Source: JAGVYE01 sp964502785
Lineage (GTDB): Archaea > Nanobdellota > Nanobdellia > Woesearchaeales > GW2011-AR9
DNA: 52,714 nucleotides
Assembly (NCBI GenBank): GCA_964502785.1
Contig: CAZCXW010000002.1
Location: forward strand, 1-52,714
Direction of reading: 5' to 3'
Below the pieces are notes generated by a model. It ran no database searches, had not been told where the DNA came from, and worked only from the letters and a program-made list of their open reading frames with translations. Of the stretch, positions 1 to 5,931 are shown in pieces (within the stretch, counting starts at the first letter, position 1; the number at the start of each line of letters is the position of its first letter). The position numbers and the translations under genes are program-made.

Positions 1-150
1 TAACGCAGTTAATCCACGAAGAGTTTTTCTGAATGACTATGAAGAAAAATTGAATTTAATAAATGTTAAGTTCCCTCGCTAGAGGCTGAGTGAGATAACG
101 CAGTTAATCCACGAAGAGTTTTTCTGAATGACTATGAAGAAAAATTGAAT
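1..150. repeat. Pair of 55-bp direct repeats, 95-bp period
   Basis: Bases 1-55 recur identically at 96-150; the 40 bp between them differ from what follows the second copy. The first copy starts at the window edge, so more copies may lie outside. Each unit holds a short TTTTTCT/AGAAAAA inverted repeat. The unit is too long for a typical CRISPR repeat and only two copies are visible. Nothing here encodes a recognisable protein. Confidence 0.8.
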
Positions 151-332
151 ATAACGATGTTAAGTCTCCTGCACTTTATGTGCAGGTCGTAGCGACTGAA
201 AGAAGCGGAGAAGTTCGTTCATCACCGTGCATAGAGAGTTGGCGCAGAGTTAGTTTTTAACATTGATAATTAAGGAGTTGGGGCTAAAAGTTTAGAAAAT
301 TATTTAATGGTGTTTAAAATTGAGGATTTTTG
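151..332. other. Intergenic, hairpin, no gene seen
   Basis: This stretch has no convincing ORF. It holds a perfect 7-bp hairpin at 168-186 (CCTGCAC, loop TTTAT, GTGCAGG), the kind of GC stem with an AT loop also seen inside the palindromic elements elsewhere in the window. A TATA-like tatttaatgg at 301-310 lies about 28 nt before the start at 333. Confidence 0.5.
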
Positions 333-656
333 ATGGGAATTTACTCAACAAAGCCGGTAAAAGAGATCAGTAAAGAGGAGTTTAAGCTTCTGATTAAAGG
401 GAAAGAAGTAGTGGTCTCTCCTCACGCAATCTGGCATTTAAGCAATCGGCAGAGAAAGGTTTTTAATGTAGAGGAACTTATAGGTATGGTAGAGAGGGAA
501 AATCCTCGTAAAGTATATCTTCAGGAAAATGAAAGATATGTTGCCTATTACCGCAAAAGTGATGGCTACAGAAAACTTATTATTGAAGTAAGAGATGATA
601 AGACAATTGTGGTCACATTTGTGGATATGAGTGAAATTCCAAAATACAGATTATAA
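333..656 (+). CDS. DUF4258-like putative toxin
   Basis: A 107-residue basic protein. It has a His in an SPHAIWHLSNRQRK segment (about residues 30-45), a central NPRKVYL segment and a C-terminal strand-rich KLIIEVRDDKTIVVTFVDMS. This layout (HA..R..R, then 'enP..vy', then a V-V-T strand) matches DUF4258-type small proteins, often proposed to be RelE-like toxins. I start at the ATG at 333, not the TTG just before it, because a TATA-like element lies about 28 nt upstream. The stop is followed after one base by the DUF2283-like gene, so the two are almost certainly co-transcribed as a toxin-antitoxin-like pair. The family call is by motif only. Confidence 0.55.
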   Translation: MGIYSTKPVKEISKEEFKLLIKGKEVVVSPHAIWHLSNRQRKVFNVEELIGMVERENPRKVYLQENERYVAYYRKSDGYRKLIIEVRDDKTIVVTFVDMSEIPKYRL

Positions 657-657
657 A

Positions 658-1050
658 ATGGCTGTAAAACATCTTGATGGAACTGGAAAAGGAGAATTTT
701 TGTATGATTTTAATAGTGATATTTTAATGTTTAAAGTTAAAGATAGGGATTATAAAAATTCTGCTGAATTTCAGAACTTCGTAGCTGATATTGATACAGA
801 AGGTTTTGTTACTGGAATCCGTATTTTTGATGCTTCCAAAGTGTTTGGAATTGATAAATATACATTAAAGCATATTGTAAAATGGGGATTCAAAACCTCT
901 GTTGAAAGTGGAATGATTACTATCAGATTATCATTTGTTGGGCAAGTTAGAAATAAAGAAGTTCCAGTTGAAAATTTCACTCAGCAATTGACTACATCTC
1001 TTAATGGATATAATTTAACTGATTCTTCTGTTGAGTGTGCGGTTGCTTAA
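658..1050 (+). CDS. DUF2283-like putative antitoxin partner
   Basis: A 130-residue protein when started at the ATG at 658, one base after the upstream stop; the earlier in-frame ATG at 631 would overlap the upstream gene by 26 nt. The N-terminal half has the DUF2283 pattern: FLYDFNSDILMFKV, then a central NSAEFQNFVADIDTEGFVTGIRI stretch ending in FDASKVFG (strand, strand, 'D.d..G.i.GI.I..AS'). The C-terminal half is longer than a plain DUF2283 domain and is not recognised. DUF2283 genes commonly follow DUF4258 genes, which supports both calls. Function as an antitoxin is inferred from this pairing only. Confidence 0.55.
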   Translation: MAVKHLDGTGKGEFLYDFNSDILMFKVKDRDYKNSAEFQNFVADIDTEGFVTGIRIFDASKVFGIDKYTLKHIVKWGFKTSVESGMITIRLSFVGQVRNKEVPVENFTQQLTTSLNGYNLTDSSVECAVA

Positions 1051-1057
1051 ATCAGAG

Positions 1058-1249
1058 TTAATGACTTGCAAGATATGTTTCTAGTTGAGAACGCGTTAAA
1101 TCTTCTTTAGGAACGGTAGTAAAATCAAAACCAATACCCCATTTATTATAAACATTAGACCACTCCTCACGAGAGGTCGTGCCATCGTTATTTGTGTCCG
1201 CACTTCTTGTGACACTGTTGTATGCTTCAGTCTTTGTATTTGACTCACG
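1058..1249 (-). pseudogene. C-terminal remnant with EF-hand-like loop
   Basis: A 63-codon open frame ends with TAA at 1058-1060 and is blocked upstream by an in-frame TAA at 1250-1252; it has no start codon. It encodes DTNNDGTTSREEW, a canonical 12-residue calcium-loop spacing (D1, N3, D5, G6, E12), then KWGIGFDF and SQLETYLASH. It looks like the C-terminal tail of a lost calcium-binding or exported protein. Neighbouring DNA (1253-1348) holds small hairpins and no gene. Confidence 0.45.
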
Positions 1250-1252
1250 TTA

Positions 1253-1348
1253 CTCCAATTGAACCTCTACGGACTACGCTGCGGCTAGGTGCGTAGATTC
1301 CGGTTTTGAACTTCTCTCTTCTGTTGCCTTCGGCAAGAAACAGATTCT
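1253..1348. other. Intergenic with two small hairpins
   Basis: CTACGC/GCGTAG flank a GC-rich loop, and a TTGCC-TTC-GGCAA hairpin follows. No ORF is supported. It sits at the 3' side of the gene at 1349-1615 (minus strand), so it may serve as a terminator region. Confidence 0.35.
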
Positions 1349-1615
1349 CTAAATATATTTCTTAAAAATATCCTTTCTTCGCCCATAAAATCCGCCGCCC
1401 ATAGCTAACTTAAACAGCCATAAGCCGGCAAGAAGAAGAATAACCACCAAAACGATTTCAGGCACAGGATACCAGCGAAAATACTGGTTTAAGCCTGCAG
1501 CAAAAGTAATAACACTAAAGAAGAGAAGAGGCTTGTTAAAATAACTTTTCTTTTCTGCTTTTTGCAATTTTAAATGCTCTTCCAATTCCTTTTTCTTATC
1601 TTCTTCTTTACTCAT
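1349..1615 (-). CDS. Small two-helix membrane protein
   Basis: An 88-residue protein. It has a charged, lysine/glutamate-rich N-terminus (residues 1-25, likely a cytoplasmic helix), a hydrophobic segment (about 29-45), a second one starting PEIVLVVILLLAGLW (about 52-70), and a short basic tail. It starts 3 nt after the PAC2-family gene, so the two are co-transcribed. I do not recognise the family. A membrane location is clear; no function can be assigned. Confidence 0.65.
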   Translation of the reverse strand: MSKEEDKKKELEEHLKLQKAEKKSYFNKPLLFFSVITFAAGLNQYFRWYPVPEIVLVVILLLAGLWLFKLAMGGGFYGRRKDIFKKYI

Positions 1616-1618
1616 GTT

Positions 1619-2326
1619 TTATCCTACGTAACTTAATTTCTTCTCTTCCTGAATTTCTTCCGCTTGCTGGCTTTTCTGCATGATTGTTTTTAATTTTTTC
1701 TCAAAGAGTTCCGCCTGCTTCAGCAACGGTTTCGTGTCGATTTGTAATTGAGTATAAGCATTTAAGGCTTCAAGGATATGCGCTGCTGCCCTGCTGTCCG
1801 GCATGCCACTATGGGCTTCGGCAAATAAAGCCACCATCGGAATTTCCACATGCTTCGCCAGAAGCGCGCCAGTAACCCCGACAATGATCCCTTCCATTAA
1901 AGGATTCGCCAAAGCGCCTAATCTTTTATTAAGCTCGCCATTTCGCGTCGTGTAATAAAATACTCTGCCGGAATCATCATTCGGCGAGCCTACCCCTTCC
2001 AAAGAGATAATCTCCTTAGCGCTGAGCTGCTTAGCTACTTCCAGTAACACATCAGCCATTTTCCAGCCCATGTCCTTGCCGATGTTAATGGCATGGATAA
2101 GCACCAGATTATGTTTTTTATTATAGTGAAGAGAGACAGGTTCGATAACCTTATTTTGATGGATAGCAATCATCGCCGGAATTTCATCCATTTCAATAAT
2201 CCCGATCTTTTCCGTCTCCAAATGCTCAAGTAAAAATTCCGTCGCAATCGTACCGATCAGACCAAACCCCGGAAATCCTTCAATAATTCTCACATTTTTC
2301 GGCTTTTTAAGAAGAACAATTTTCAT
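1619..2326 (-). CDS. PAC2-family (proteasome-assembly-chaperone-like) protein
   Basis: A 235-residue soluble protein. It shows the PAC2 family pattern: an N-terminal strand then EGFPGFGLIGTIATEFLLEHL (about residues 15-35), a middle LVLIHAINI strand, an SLEGVGSP turn (about 120), IVGVTGALLA (about 150) and ALFAEAHSGMPDSRAAAHIL (about 165-185). Archaeal PAC2 proteins are related to eukaryotic 20S proteasome assembly chaperones; their archaeal role is uncertain. I chose the ATG at 2326 because GGTGAT lies just upstream; ATG at 2332 and GTG at 2335 are also in frame. It leads a two-gene operon with the small membrane protein. Confidence 0.8.
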   Translation of the reverse strand: MKIVLLKKPKNVRIIEGFPGFGLIGTIATEFLLEHLETEKIGIIEMDEIPAMIAIHQNKVIEPVSLHYNKKHNLVLIHAINIGKDMGWKMADVLLEVAKQLSAKEIISLEGVGSPNDDSGRVFYYTTRNGELNKRLGALANPLMEGIIVGVTGALLAKHVEIPMVALFAEAHSGMPDSRAAAHILEALNAYTQLQIDTKPLLKQAELFEKKLKTIMQKSQQAEEIQEEKKLSYVG

Positions 2327-2408
2327 GTACATCACCTTTTTACTCTTTGTATTTTGTTGAGGTTTTTAAGTTTTTCGTGAGTGACGGGTTGACAATGAAA
2401 CTCCCAAT

Positions 2409-2423
2409 CGCAGCAGAGCTGCG
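2409..2423. other. Right-end hairpin of IS200-like element
   Basis: CGCAGC-AGA-GCTGCG is a perfect 6-bp stem 11 nt past the tnpA stop codon. IS200/IS605 transposases recognise such subterminal hairpins in single-stranded DNA. It may alternatively act as a terminator. Confidence 0.5.
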
Positions 2424-2433
2424 GGGTATCTCG

Positions 2434-2862
2434 TTAAAACTCGTGGAGAGTTAGCTGGTTCACGTCTTGACCTTGGCTGATTACATATTTCTTTATTGCT
2501 TCAAGACCTTTTCCATCTCCTACGGTATCAATGTGTCCACCATCAGACCAGAACTCTCCACCCCACAGCTCTTCTCGTAATTCTGGAAACTGCTTGAATA
2601 CTTGCTTCGCAAGTATACTTTTACATATTTGCATAATATTCGAAGGGGCATAACGAGGAGCCCCTTCTACAACCATATGTAGATGATCTCCATCACTCCC
2701 CAGTGCATCAAAGTGAAAGTAGTAACGTAGCTCGATATCATTGCATATTCTTTTAACAAAGTCAAATATTTCAAGACTAAGAAGATTTTTCCTATATTTC
2801 AATACAAAAACAATATGATAACGAATACGATAAGTACAATGACTAGCGTGACGAACTTCCAT
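2434..2862 (-). CDS. tnpA: IS200/IS605-family transposase TnpA (Y1 HUH)
   Basis: A 142-residue protein of normal length for TnpA. It has the N-terminal strand YHIVFVLKYRK (residues 15-25), the HUH metal-binding motif H60-L61-H62 in DGDHLHMVVE, and the C-terminal helix IKKYVISQGQ with the catalytic Tyr at 126. It performs single-strand excision and insertion of the element by 5'-phosphotyrosine chemistry. The gene looks intact, so it may be active and could act in trans on non-coding palindromes. Its ATG abuts a TGA that ends a truncated upstream frame. Confidence 0.92.
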   Translation of the reverse strand: MEVRHASHCTYRIRYHIVFVLKYRKNLLSLEIFDFVKRICNDIELRYYFHFDALGSDGDHLHMVVEGAPRYAPSNIMQICKSILAKQVFKQFPELREELWGGEFWSDGGHIDTVGDGKGLEAIKKYVISQGQDVNQLTLHEF

Positions 2863-2934
2863 TCAATAAAAAATAGTAATCAGAACAACCATACCTACAA
2901 TTATAAAAATCGTCACCTGCCCTCTTTTTTGCAT
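2863..2934 (-). pseudogene. Truncated N-terminus of pilin-like exported protein
   Basis: The first 23 codons of a gene are present: MQKRGQVTIFIIVG then a hydrophobic run, ending at a TGA that touches the transposase ATG. The same opening occurs in the intact gene at 26191-27213 (MQKRGQVAIFLLVG) and after residue 12 of the 43214-45739 product (KGQVTIFIIV). The rest of the gene is not found downstream, so the insertion was accompanied by deletion or rearrangement. An 11-bp match (acctgccctct) recurs 71 bp away at 2986-2996. Confidence 0.65.
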
Positions 2935-3040
2935 GGATGGAAGAATAGTATATCAGGTTTATTAAATTTTAGTTCTCTGCTTATAACCTGCCCTCTGCAT
3001 CTCCTAAAAGTTTTTATAGTAAGTCTCTCTAAAAAGGGTT

Positions 3041-3400
3041 ATGAAACTGAGTAAAACCCAGCGCTTGATTTTATATTCGTTAGGGATGTTCTACCGCCAA
3101 TTAAATCAGCCTCTGGTAGAAAAGCCCATTCAGCTGCAGACCTCGAAAGTGGCGCTTATAGAATTATTGCTGATGGCAAAAATTATCACCCAACGACGCC
3201 GCGCCCTTTATAAAAATCTGGAAGCTTTGGAGCAGAAGAAACTGATTGCATACGAAAATAAAATGATCCGCTTCACAGATACAGGGCTGCTGATTCTCGC
3301 CAAAATTGACAAGGAAGTGCAGCAATTTCAGGCGATTGAACATTATTTTCCGCAGATGGAAAAACCAAAGCGAAAACTGCAGACCGTAATCAAATCTTAA
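3041..3400 (+). CDS. Small basic protein, winged-helix-like
   Basis: A 119-residue, lysine/arginine-rich protein with no signal peptide. Its helix-helix-strand layout (SKTQRLILYSLGMF, then a helix ending AKIITQRRRALYKNLEALEQ, then KLIAYENKMIRFTDTG as a possible wing) suggests a winged helix DNA-binding protein of MarR/PadR-like size, but I recognise no family. A TATA-like tttttatag at about 3009-3017 lies some 28 nt before the ATG, which supports a leaderless transcript and this start. It stands alone between the transposon remnant and a palindromic element. Confidence 0.6.
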   Translation: MKLSKTQRLILYSLGMFYRQLNQPLVEKPIQLQTSKVALIELLLMAKIITQRRRALYKNLEALEQKKLIAYENKMIRFTDTGLLILAKIDKEVQQFQAIEHYFPQMEKPKRKLQTVIKS

Positions 3401-3405
3401 TAGAG

Positions 3406-3500
3406 AACTTTGCAAAATTTATTTCCTGCTCTAAATTTGTAGGAATTTTACACATGAATTGCAAAGTTATCTGTCAGAATTTTGAGTTTGTCAAAATTCT
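3406..3500. repeat. Paired-hairpin palindromic element (short class, 95 nt)
   Basis: Two adjacent stems: AACTTTGCAA (3406-3415) pairs perfectly with TTGCAAAGTT (3459-3468), with a nested TTCCT/AGGAA inside, and AGAATTTTGA (3476-3485) pairs perfectly with TCAAAATTCT (3491-3500). The two-stem architecture and length match the 92-nt insert at 31121-31212. It follows the stop of the upstream gene, so a terminator role is also possible. Confidence 0.65.
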
Positions 3501-3557
3501 TAATAATTGACATATTTAACCATTAAATTTTCTTCTTGAGGAGATTTAGGTCATATT

Positions 3558-3570
3558 CTTTTTATAAAAG
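3558..3570 (+). promoter_or_regulatory. TATA box of the RelA/SpoT-like gene
   Basis: ctttttataaaag is centred about 30 nt upstream of the ATG at 3594. This spacing predicts a transcript starting at or within a few bases of the start codon. Confidence 0.65.
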
Positions 3571-3593
3571 TTCACTGTTTATCAAATTCAGAG

Positions 3594-4403
3594 ATGTTAA
3601 GAGAATACTCATTTGGATTACAAAGAGGAAGAGACTATTTTTCTAACGTTTCCCGTGAAAAATTAGAAGCGCTTGTGGGAGATATAGAACTAAGAATTCC
3701 AGAACGAAAGCTGCAGGAAAAAATAATTGTTCTGGAGATGAATGAAACGTATCATCATTTTCTTTTAGAAGAGCTGCGCCAGAAGTTTCCAGAGTTGTTG
3801 ACAAATATTGCATTCATTGAACAGAATTCGCCCCGCTATGAACACCATCTCGGCAAAACCATTATCCGTGGATATGCTTCCTTGCCGCCTTCTTTTGAGA
3901 CAGCTCTTATCGGACGAATGAAAGACCCAGGAAGCGCGCTTGAAAAAATCGCGCGAAAAGCATCCCAGACAAACTCTTTGGAACGTTCCATTATACCAGG
4001 ACACGCCAATTTCTTAGATACGTGGGGATACACATTTGTCCTTGCTGACAGGAAATCAATAGAAAAAGCAGAACAATCTCTCCAAAAACATCCTTATTTC
4101 AAACTCATCAACCGCGAAGAAACAAAAAAAGAGAATGGCTACCAAGCCCTGAAAAATAATTATCTTTGGACAGGAAAAATAGTTCCGCCGATTGTTCTCG
4201 AAGTTAGATTTCAAACGGGTGAAGAATGGAAAATGACTCAAACAGACGCTCCCCATGAAGCATATAAAAAAGAGATGTTAGCCTGCGGACATCAACGAAA
4301 AGGATATCAGGTAATTATCTACATGACACAGAATGGAAAAATGCCGCAGGAAACGACTTTTCTTCATCACAAATTTGTAGAGGATGTGGTGGTAATTAAA
4401 TGA
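3594..4403 (+). CDS. Divergent RelA/SpoT-like (ppGpp synthetase-fold) protein
   Basis: A 269-residue cytoplasmic protein. Its second half follows the order of synthetase motifs in RelA/SpoT enzymes: IGRMKDPGSALEKI (106-119, compare the G-R-x-K-x-x-x-S-x-x-x-K substrate loop), LDTWGYTFVLAD (141-152, compare D-x-x-G-I-R-hydrophobic), ENGYQALKNNY (180-190, compare NGYQSLH) and VLEVRFQTGEEW (201-212, compare the E-x-Q-I-R-T strand), then a helix with H221. Bacterial enzymes move pyrophosphate from ATP to GDP/GTP; whether this one does is not known. No HD hydrolase, TGS or ACT domain is visible, so it would be a small synthetase-only type. It is monocistronic, flanked by palindromic elements. The call rests on motif order. 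Confidence 0.65.
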   Translation: MLREYSFGLQRGRDYFSNVSREKLEALVGDIELRIPERKLQEKIIVLEMNETYHHFLLEELRQKFPELLTNIAFIEQNSPRYEHHLGKTIIRGYASLPPSFETALIGRMKDPGSALEKIARKASQTNSLERSIIPGHANFLDTWGYTFVLADRKSIEKAEQSLQKHPYFKLINREETKKENGYQALKNNYLWTGKIVPPIVLEVRFQTGEEWKMTQTDAPHEAYKKEMLACGHQRKGYQVIIYMTQNGKMPQETTFLHHKFVEDVVVIK

Positions 4404-4404
4404 T

Positions 4405-4541
4405 AAAAATGCGTGAAACCGCCTCACCTCGCCATTTATGGCGAGGTTTCAAAAGAGGCGGTTTCTCAACTACGCATTTTTAGCATGCAAAAATTTCGCC
4501 CTAAAGGACGGGGTTTTAAACCCTGCGAAATTTTTTTGCAT
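4405..4541. repeat. Paired-hairpin palindromic element (long class, 137 nt)
   Basis: First hairpin 4405-4481: outer stem AAAAATGCGT/ACGCATTTTT, middle stem GAAACCGCCTC/GAGGCGGTTTC, inner stem CCTCGCC/GGCGAGG, all perfect. Second hairpin 4485-4541: ATGCAAAAATTTCGC pairs with GCGAAATTTTTTTGCAT around an inner GGGTTTTAAACCC. The inner part of hairpin one (CTCACCTCGCC...GGCGAGG..TTCAAAAGAG) is homologous to 30918-30954. The GC stem with TTTA loop recalls IS200/IS605 right ends. It begins two bases after the upstream stop codon and may also terminate that transcript. Confidence 0.8.
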
Positions 4542-4641
4542 AACAGGCACCTTCGATTTCAAGAGGTAGTTAAACAAATCGCAAAAAAGAAACAATAACA
4601 AACTTCACATTTATATAGAAGATTTGTGCCTCATTGCAGAT

Positions 4642-5043
4642 ATGTCTATTCGATATGAATCCAAAAACGAGAGAGATATGCTTGTCGATTTCTGGAAATT
4701 TGAAAGAGAAAGAAAAATTGTTTTTTTTAGATTAGAATATGAACTGCAGTGGGATGAAACAAAGGGAATATTATACAAAGCAAATATTGGAATAGTAAAC
4801 AGCATTGAGAAAAATTCTTTGTATTATTATCCTCTAAAGAAAGAGCTGTATCTAGCTGATGATTCAACAGTTCAGGGAATAATTACCCCTGCCTGGAAAA
4901 ACAACTTCTTGAATCAAATCACGGCCTCGCTGCCGGAAGCGCAAGGGCATTCCCGGAGCCTGCACTTTTTACTTTTCTGTCTTGTTGAGCAGATGCGAAG
5001 AACAACCTGCCTTGGGAGAAAAGGGCTGCGCATCGTGCAATGA
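4642..5043 (+). CDS. Unrecognised protein, possibly frameshifted
   Basis: A 133-residue product with no recognised family. It opens MSIRYESKNERDML and has alternating strands and helices through about residue 100. I use the ATG at 4642 because a TATA box (tttatata, about 4610-4617) lies 26-30 nt upstream; the TTG at 4624 is rejected. The C-terminus looks suspicious: from about 4943 the +1 frame stays open to a TAA at 5087-5089 and encodes a cysteine/histidine-rich end (GCASCNEHGQHEF) with better codon usage. One extra G in the GGG at about 4945-4947 would explain the switch. If so, the true product ends at 5089 and carries a CxxC motif. Confidence 0.5.
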   Translation: MSIRYESKNERDMLVDFWKFERERKIVFFRLEYELQWDETKGILYKANIGIVNSIEKNSLYYYPLKKELYLADDSTVQGIITPAWKNNFLNQITASLPEAQGHSRSLHFLLFCLVEQMRRTTCLGRKGLRIVQ

Positions 5044-5080
5044 ACATGGACAACACGAATTTCTCAATTCATGGGCGATA

Positions 5081-5090
5081 AATTTATAAA
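5081..5090 (+). promoter_or_regulatory. TATA box of rpo11-folK-primase operon
   Basis: aatttataaa is centred about 28 nt before the ATG at 5114 and overlaps the upstream in-frame ATG at 5090. This placement makes 5114 the real start of Rpo11 on a leaderless transcript. Confidence 0.7.
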
Positions 5091-5113
5091 TGACTTCTTT
5101 AAAGATAGCAATT

Positions 5114-5383
5114 ATGGAATTCAAGATTCTGGAAGAAACCGATGAGAAACTCGTTTTTCAGCTGCCGGGAGAGAGTAATACCTTCTGTAATGTGCTTAAG
5201 AACGAATTATTGAAAGTTAAAGGCGTAAGCATCGCCACCTACAGGGTAGATCATCCGCTCATTGGTATACCTCAGTTTTTGCTGCAAACGAAAAGTCTCG
5301 AACCAAGAAAAGCAATCAAAGAAGCGCTTAAAAACTTGCGAAAGAAAAGCGAAGAATTCAAAGATAATTTAAGTGAGTTATAA
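5114..5383 (+). CDS. rpo11: RNA polymerase subunit Rpo11 (RpoL)
   Basis: An 89-residue subunit of archaeal RNA polymerase, partner of Rpo3 in the assembly platform (equivalent to eukaryotic RPB11/AC19). The family pattern is clear: MEFKILEETDEKLVFQLPGE, then TFCNVLKNELLK (dimerisation helix), YRVDHPLIG, the strand QFLLQTKS and a long C-terminal helix. The ATG at 5114 gives the usual length and begins where Rpo11 proteins begin; the upstream ATG at 5090 would add eight residues lying over the TATA box. Its partner Rpo3 is encoded at 11511-12293. folK follows after 9 nt. Confidence 0.93.
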   Translation: MEFKILEETDEKLVFQLPGESNTFCNVLKNELLKVKGVSIATYRVDHPLIGIPQFLLQTKSLEPRKAIKEALKNLRKKSEEFKDNLSEL

Positions 5384-5392
5384 TTCTATTCC

Positions 5393-5908
5393 ATGAGTTT
5401 CTCTTTCCTGAGTCTTGGTTCTAATCTCGGAAATAAAGAAGAAAACATCGCCAGGGCCTTGAAACTGCTGGAAAATAAAACAATTATCCTGCAAAAATCT
5501 TCATTATATAAAACCAAACCGGTAGGATATCAAGACCAGCCTAATTTCTTGAATTGCGTGGTAAAAATTAAAACGGCGTTAACACCAACAGAACTCCTCG
5601 TTTTCCTACAGGAAATTGAACACAGATTAGGACGAGTAAGAACTTTTAAGGACGGACCAAGAATTATTGATTTAGACATTTTGCTGTATGACAACGTGAT
5701 CATAAACACCCCATCATTGCTGATTCCCCACCCGCGGCTGCAGGAACGCTTGTTTGTTCTGGAACCTTTGGCAGAAATCGCGCCAGGCTGGATTCATCCG
5801 ATTTTTAAAAAAAAGATTAAAGATCTAAAAGAAGAATTGCTGAAAGCACATACGATGCAGGTTCTGGAATCATATAAGAATGGACAAACAAAGACAAAAA
5901 TCATTTAA
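5393..5908 (+). CDS. folK: Bacterial-type HPPK (dihydropterin pyrophosphokinase)
   Basis: A 171-residue enzyme that transfers pyrophosphate from ATP to 6-hydroxymethyl-7,8-dihydropterin in folate synthesis. Visible hallmarks are LGSNLGNKEENI (8-19), YKTKPVGYQDQPNFLNCV (39-56), the signature KDGPRIIDLDILLYD (86-100) with the metal-binding D93 and D95, and IPHPRLQERLFVLEPLAEI (111-129). Length is normal. This is the bacterial FolK fold; methanogens and many other archaea use an unrelated enzyme, so transfer from bacteria is likely. No folP, folB or folE is in the window. It lies between rpo11 and the primase gene in one operon. Confidence 0.93.
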   Translation: MSFSFLSLGSNLGNKEENIARALKLLENKTIILQKSSLYKTKPVGYQDQPNFLNCVVKIKTALTPTELLVFLQEIEHRLGRVRTFKDGPRIIDLDILLYDNVIINTPSLLIPHPRLQERLFVLEPLAEIAPGWIHPIFKKKIKDLKEELLKAHTMQVLESYKNGQTKTKII

Positions 5909-5931
5909 ACTACCTTTTCTCCCAAAAAGAA

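Larger units (their letters stand above)
2405..2865 (-). mobile_element. IS200/IS605-family element, tnpA only
   Basis: The element consists of a single Y1 transposase gene and a 3'-side hairpin (2409-2423) typical of IS200 right ends. No tnpB is present. The left boundary cannot be fixed: the transposase ATG directly follows the stop of a truncated pilin-like gene fragment, leaving no room for a normal left-end hairpin upstream of tnpA. The stated limits are approximate. Confidence 0.6.

Noticed and set aside
1..150. CRISPR array
   Set aside because: Only two copies, a 55-bp unit is too long for a typical repeat, and no cas gene is present in the window.
2405..3000. Composite IS605 with tnpB
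   Set aside because: No tnpB-like ORF occurs on either side; only tnpA is present.
5090..5113. Upstream ATG of rpo11
   Set aside because: It overlaps the TATA box and would add eight residues not seen at Rpo11 N-termini.
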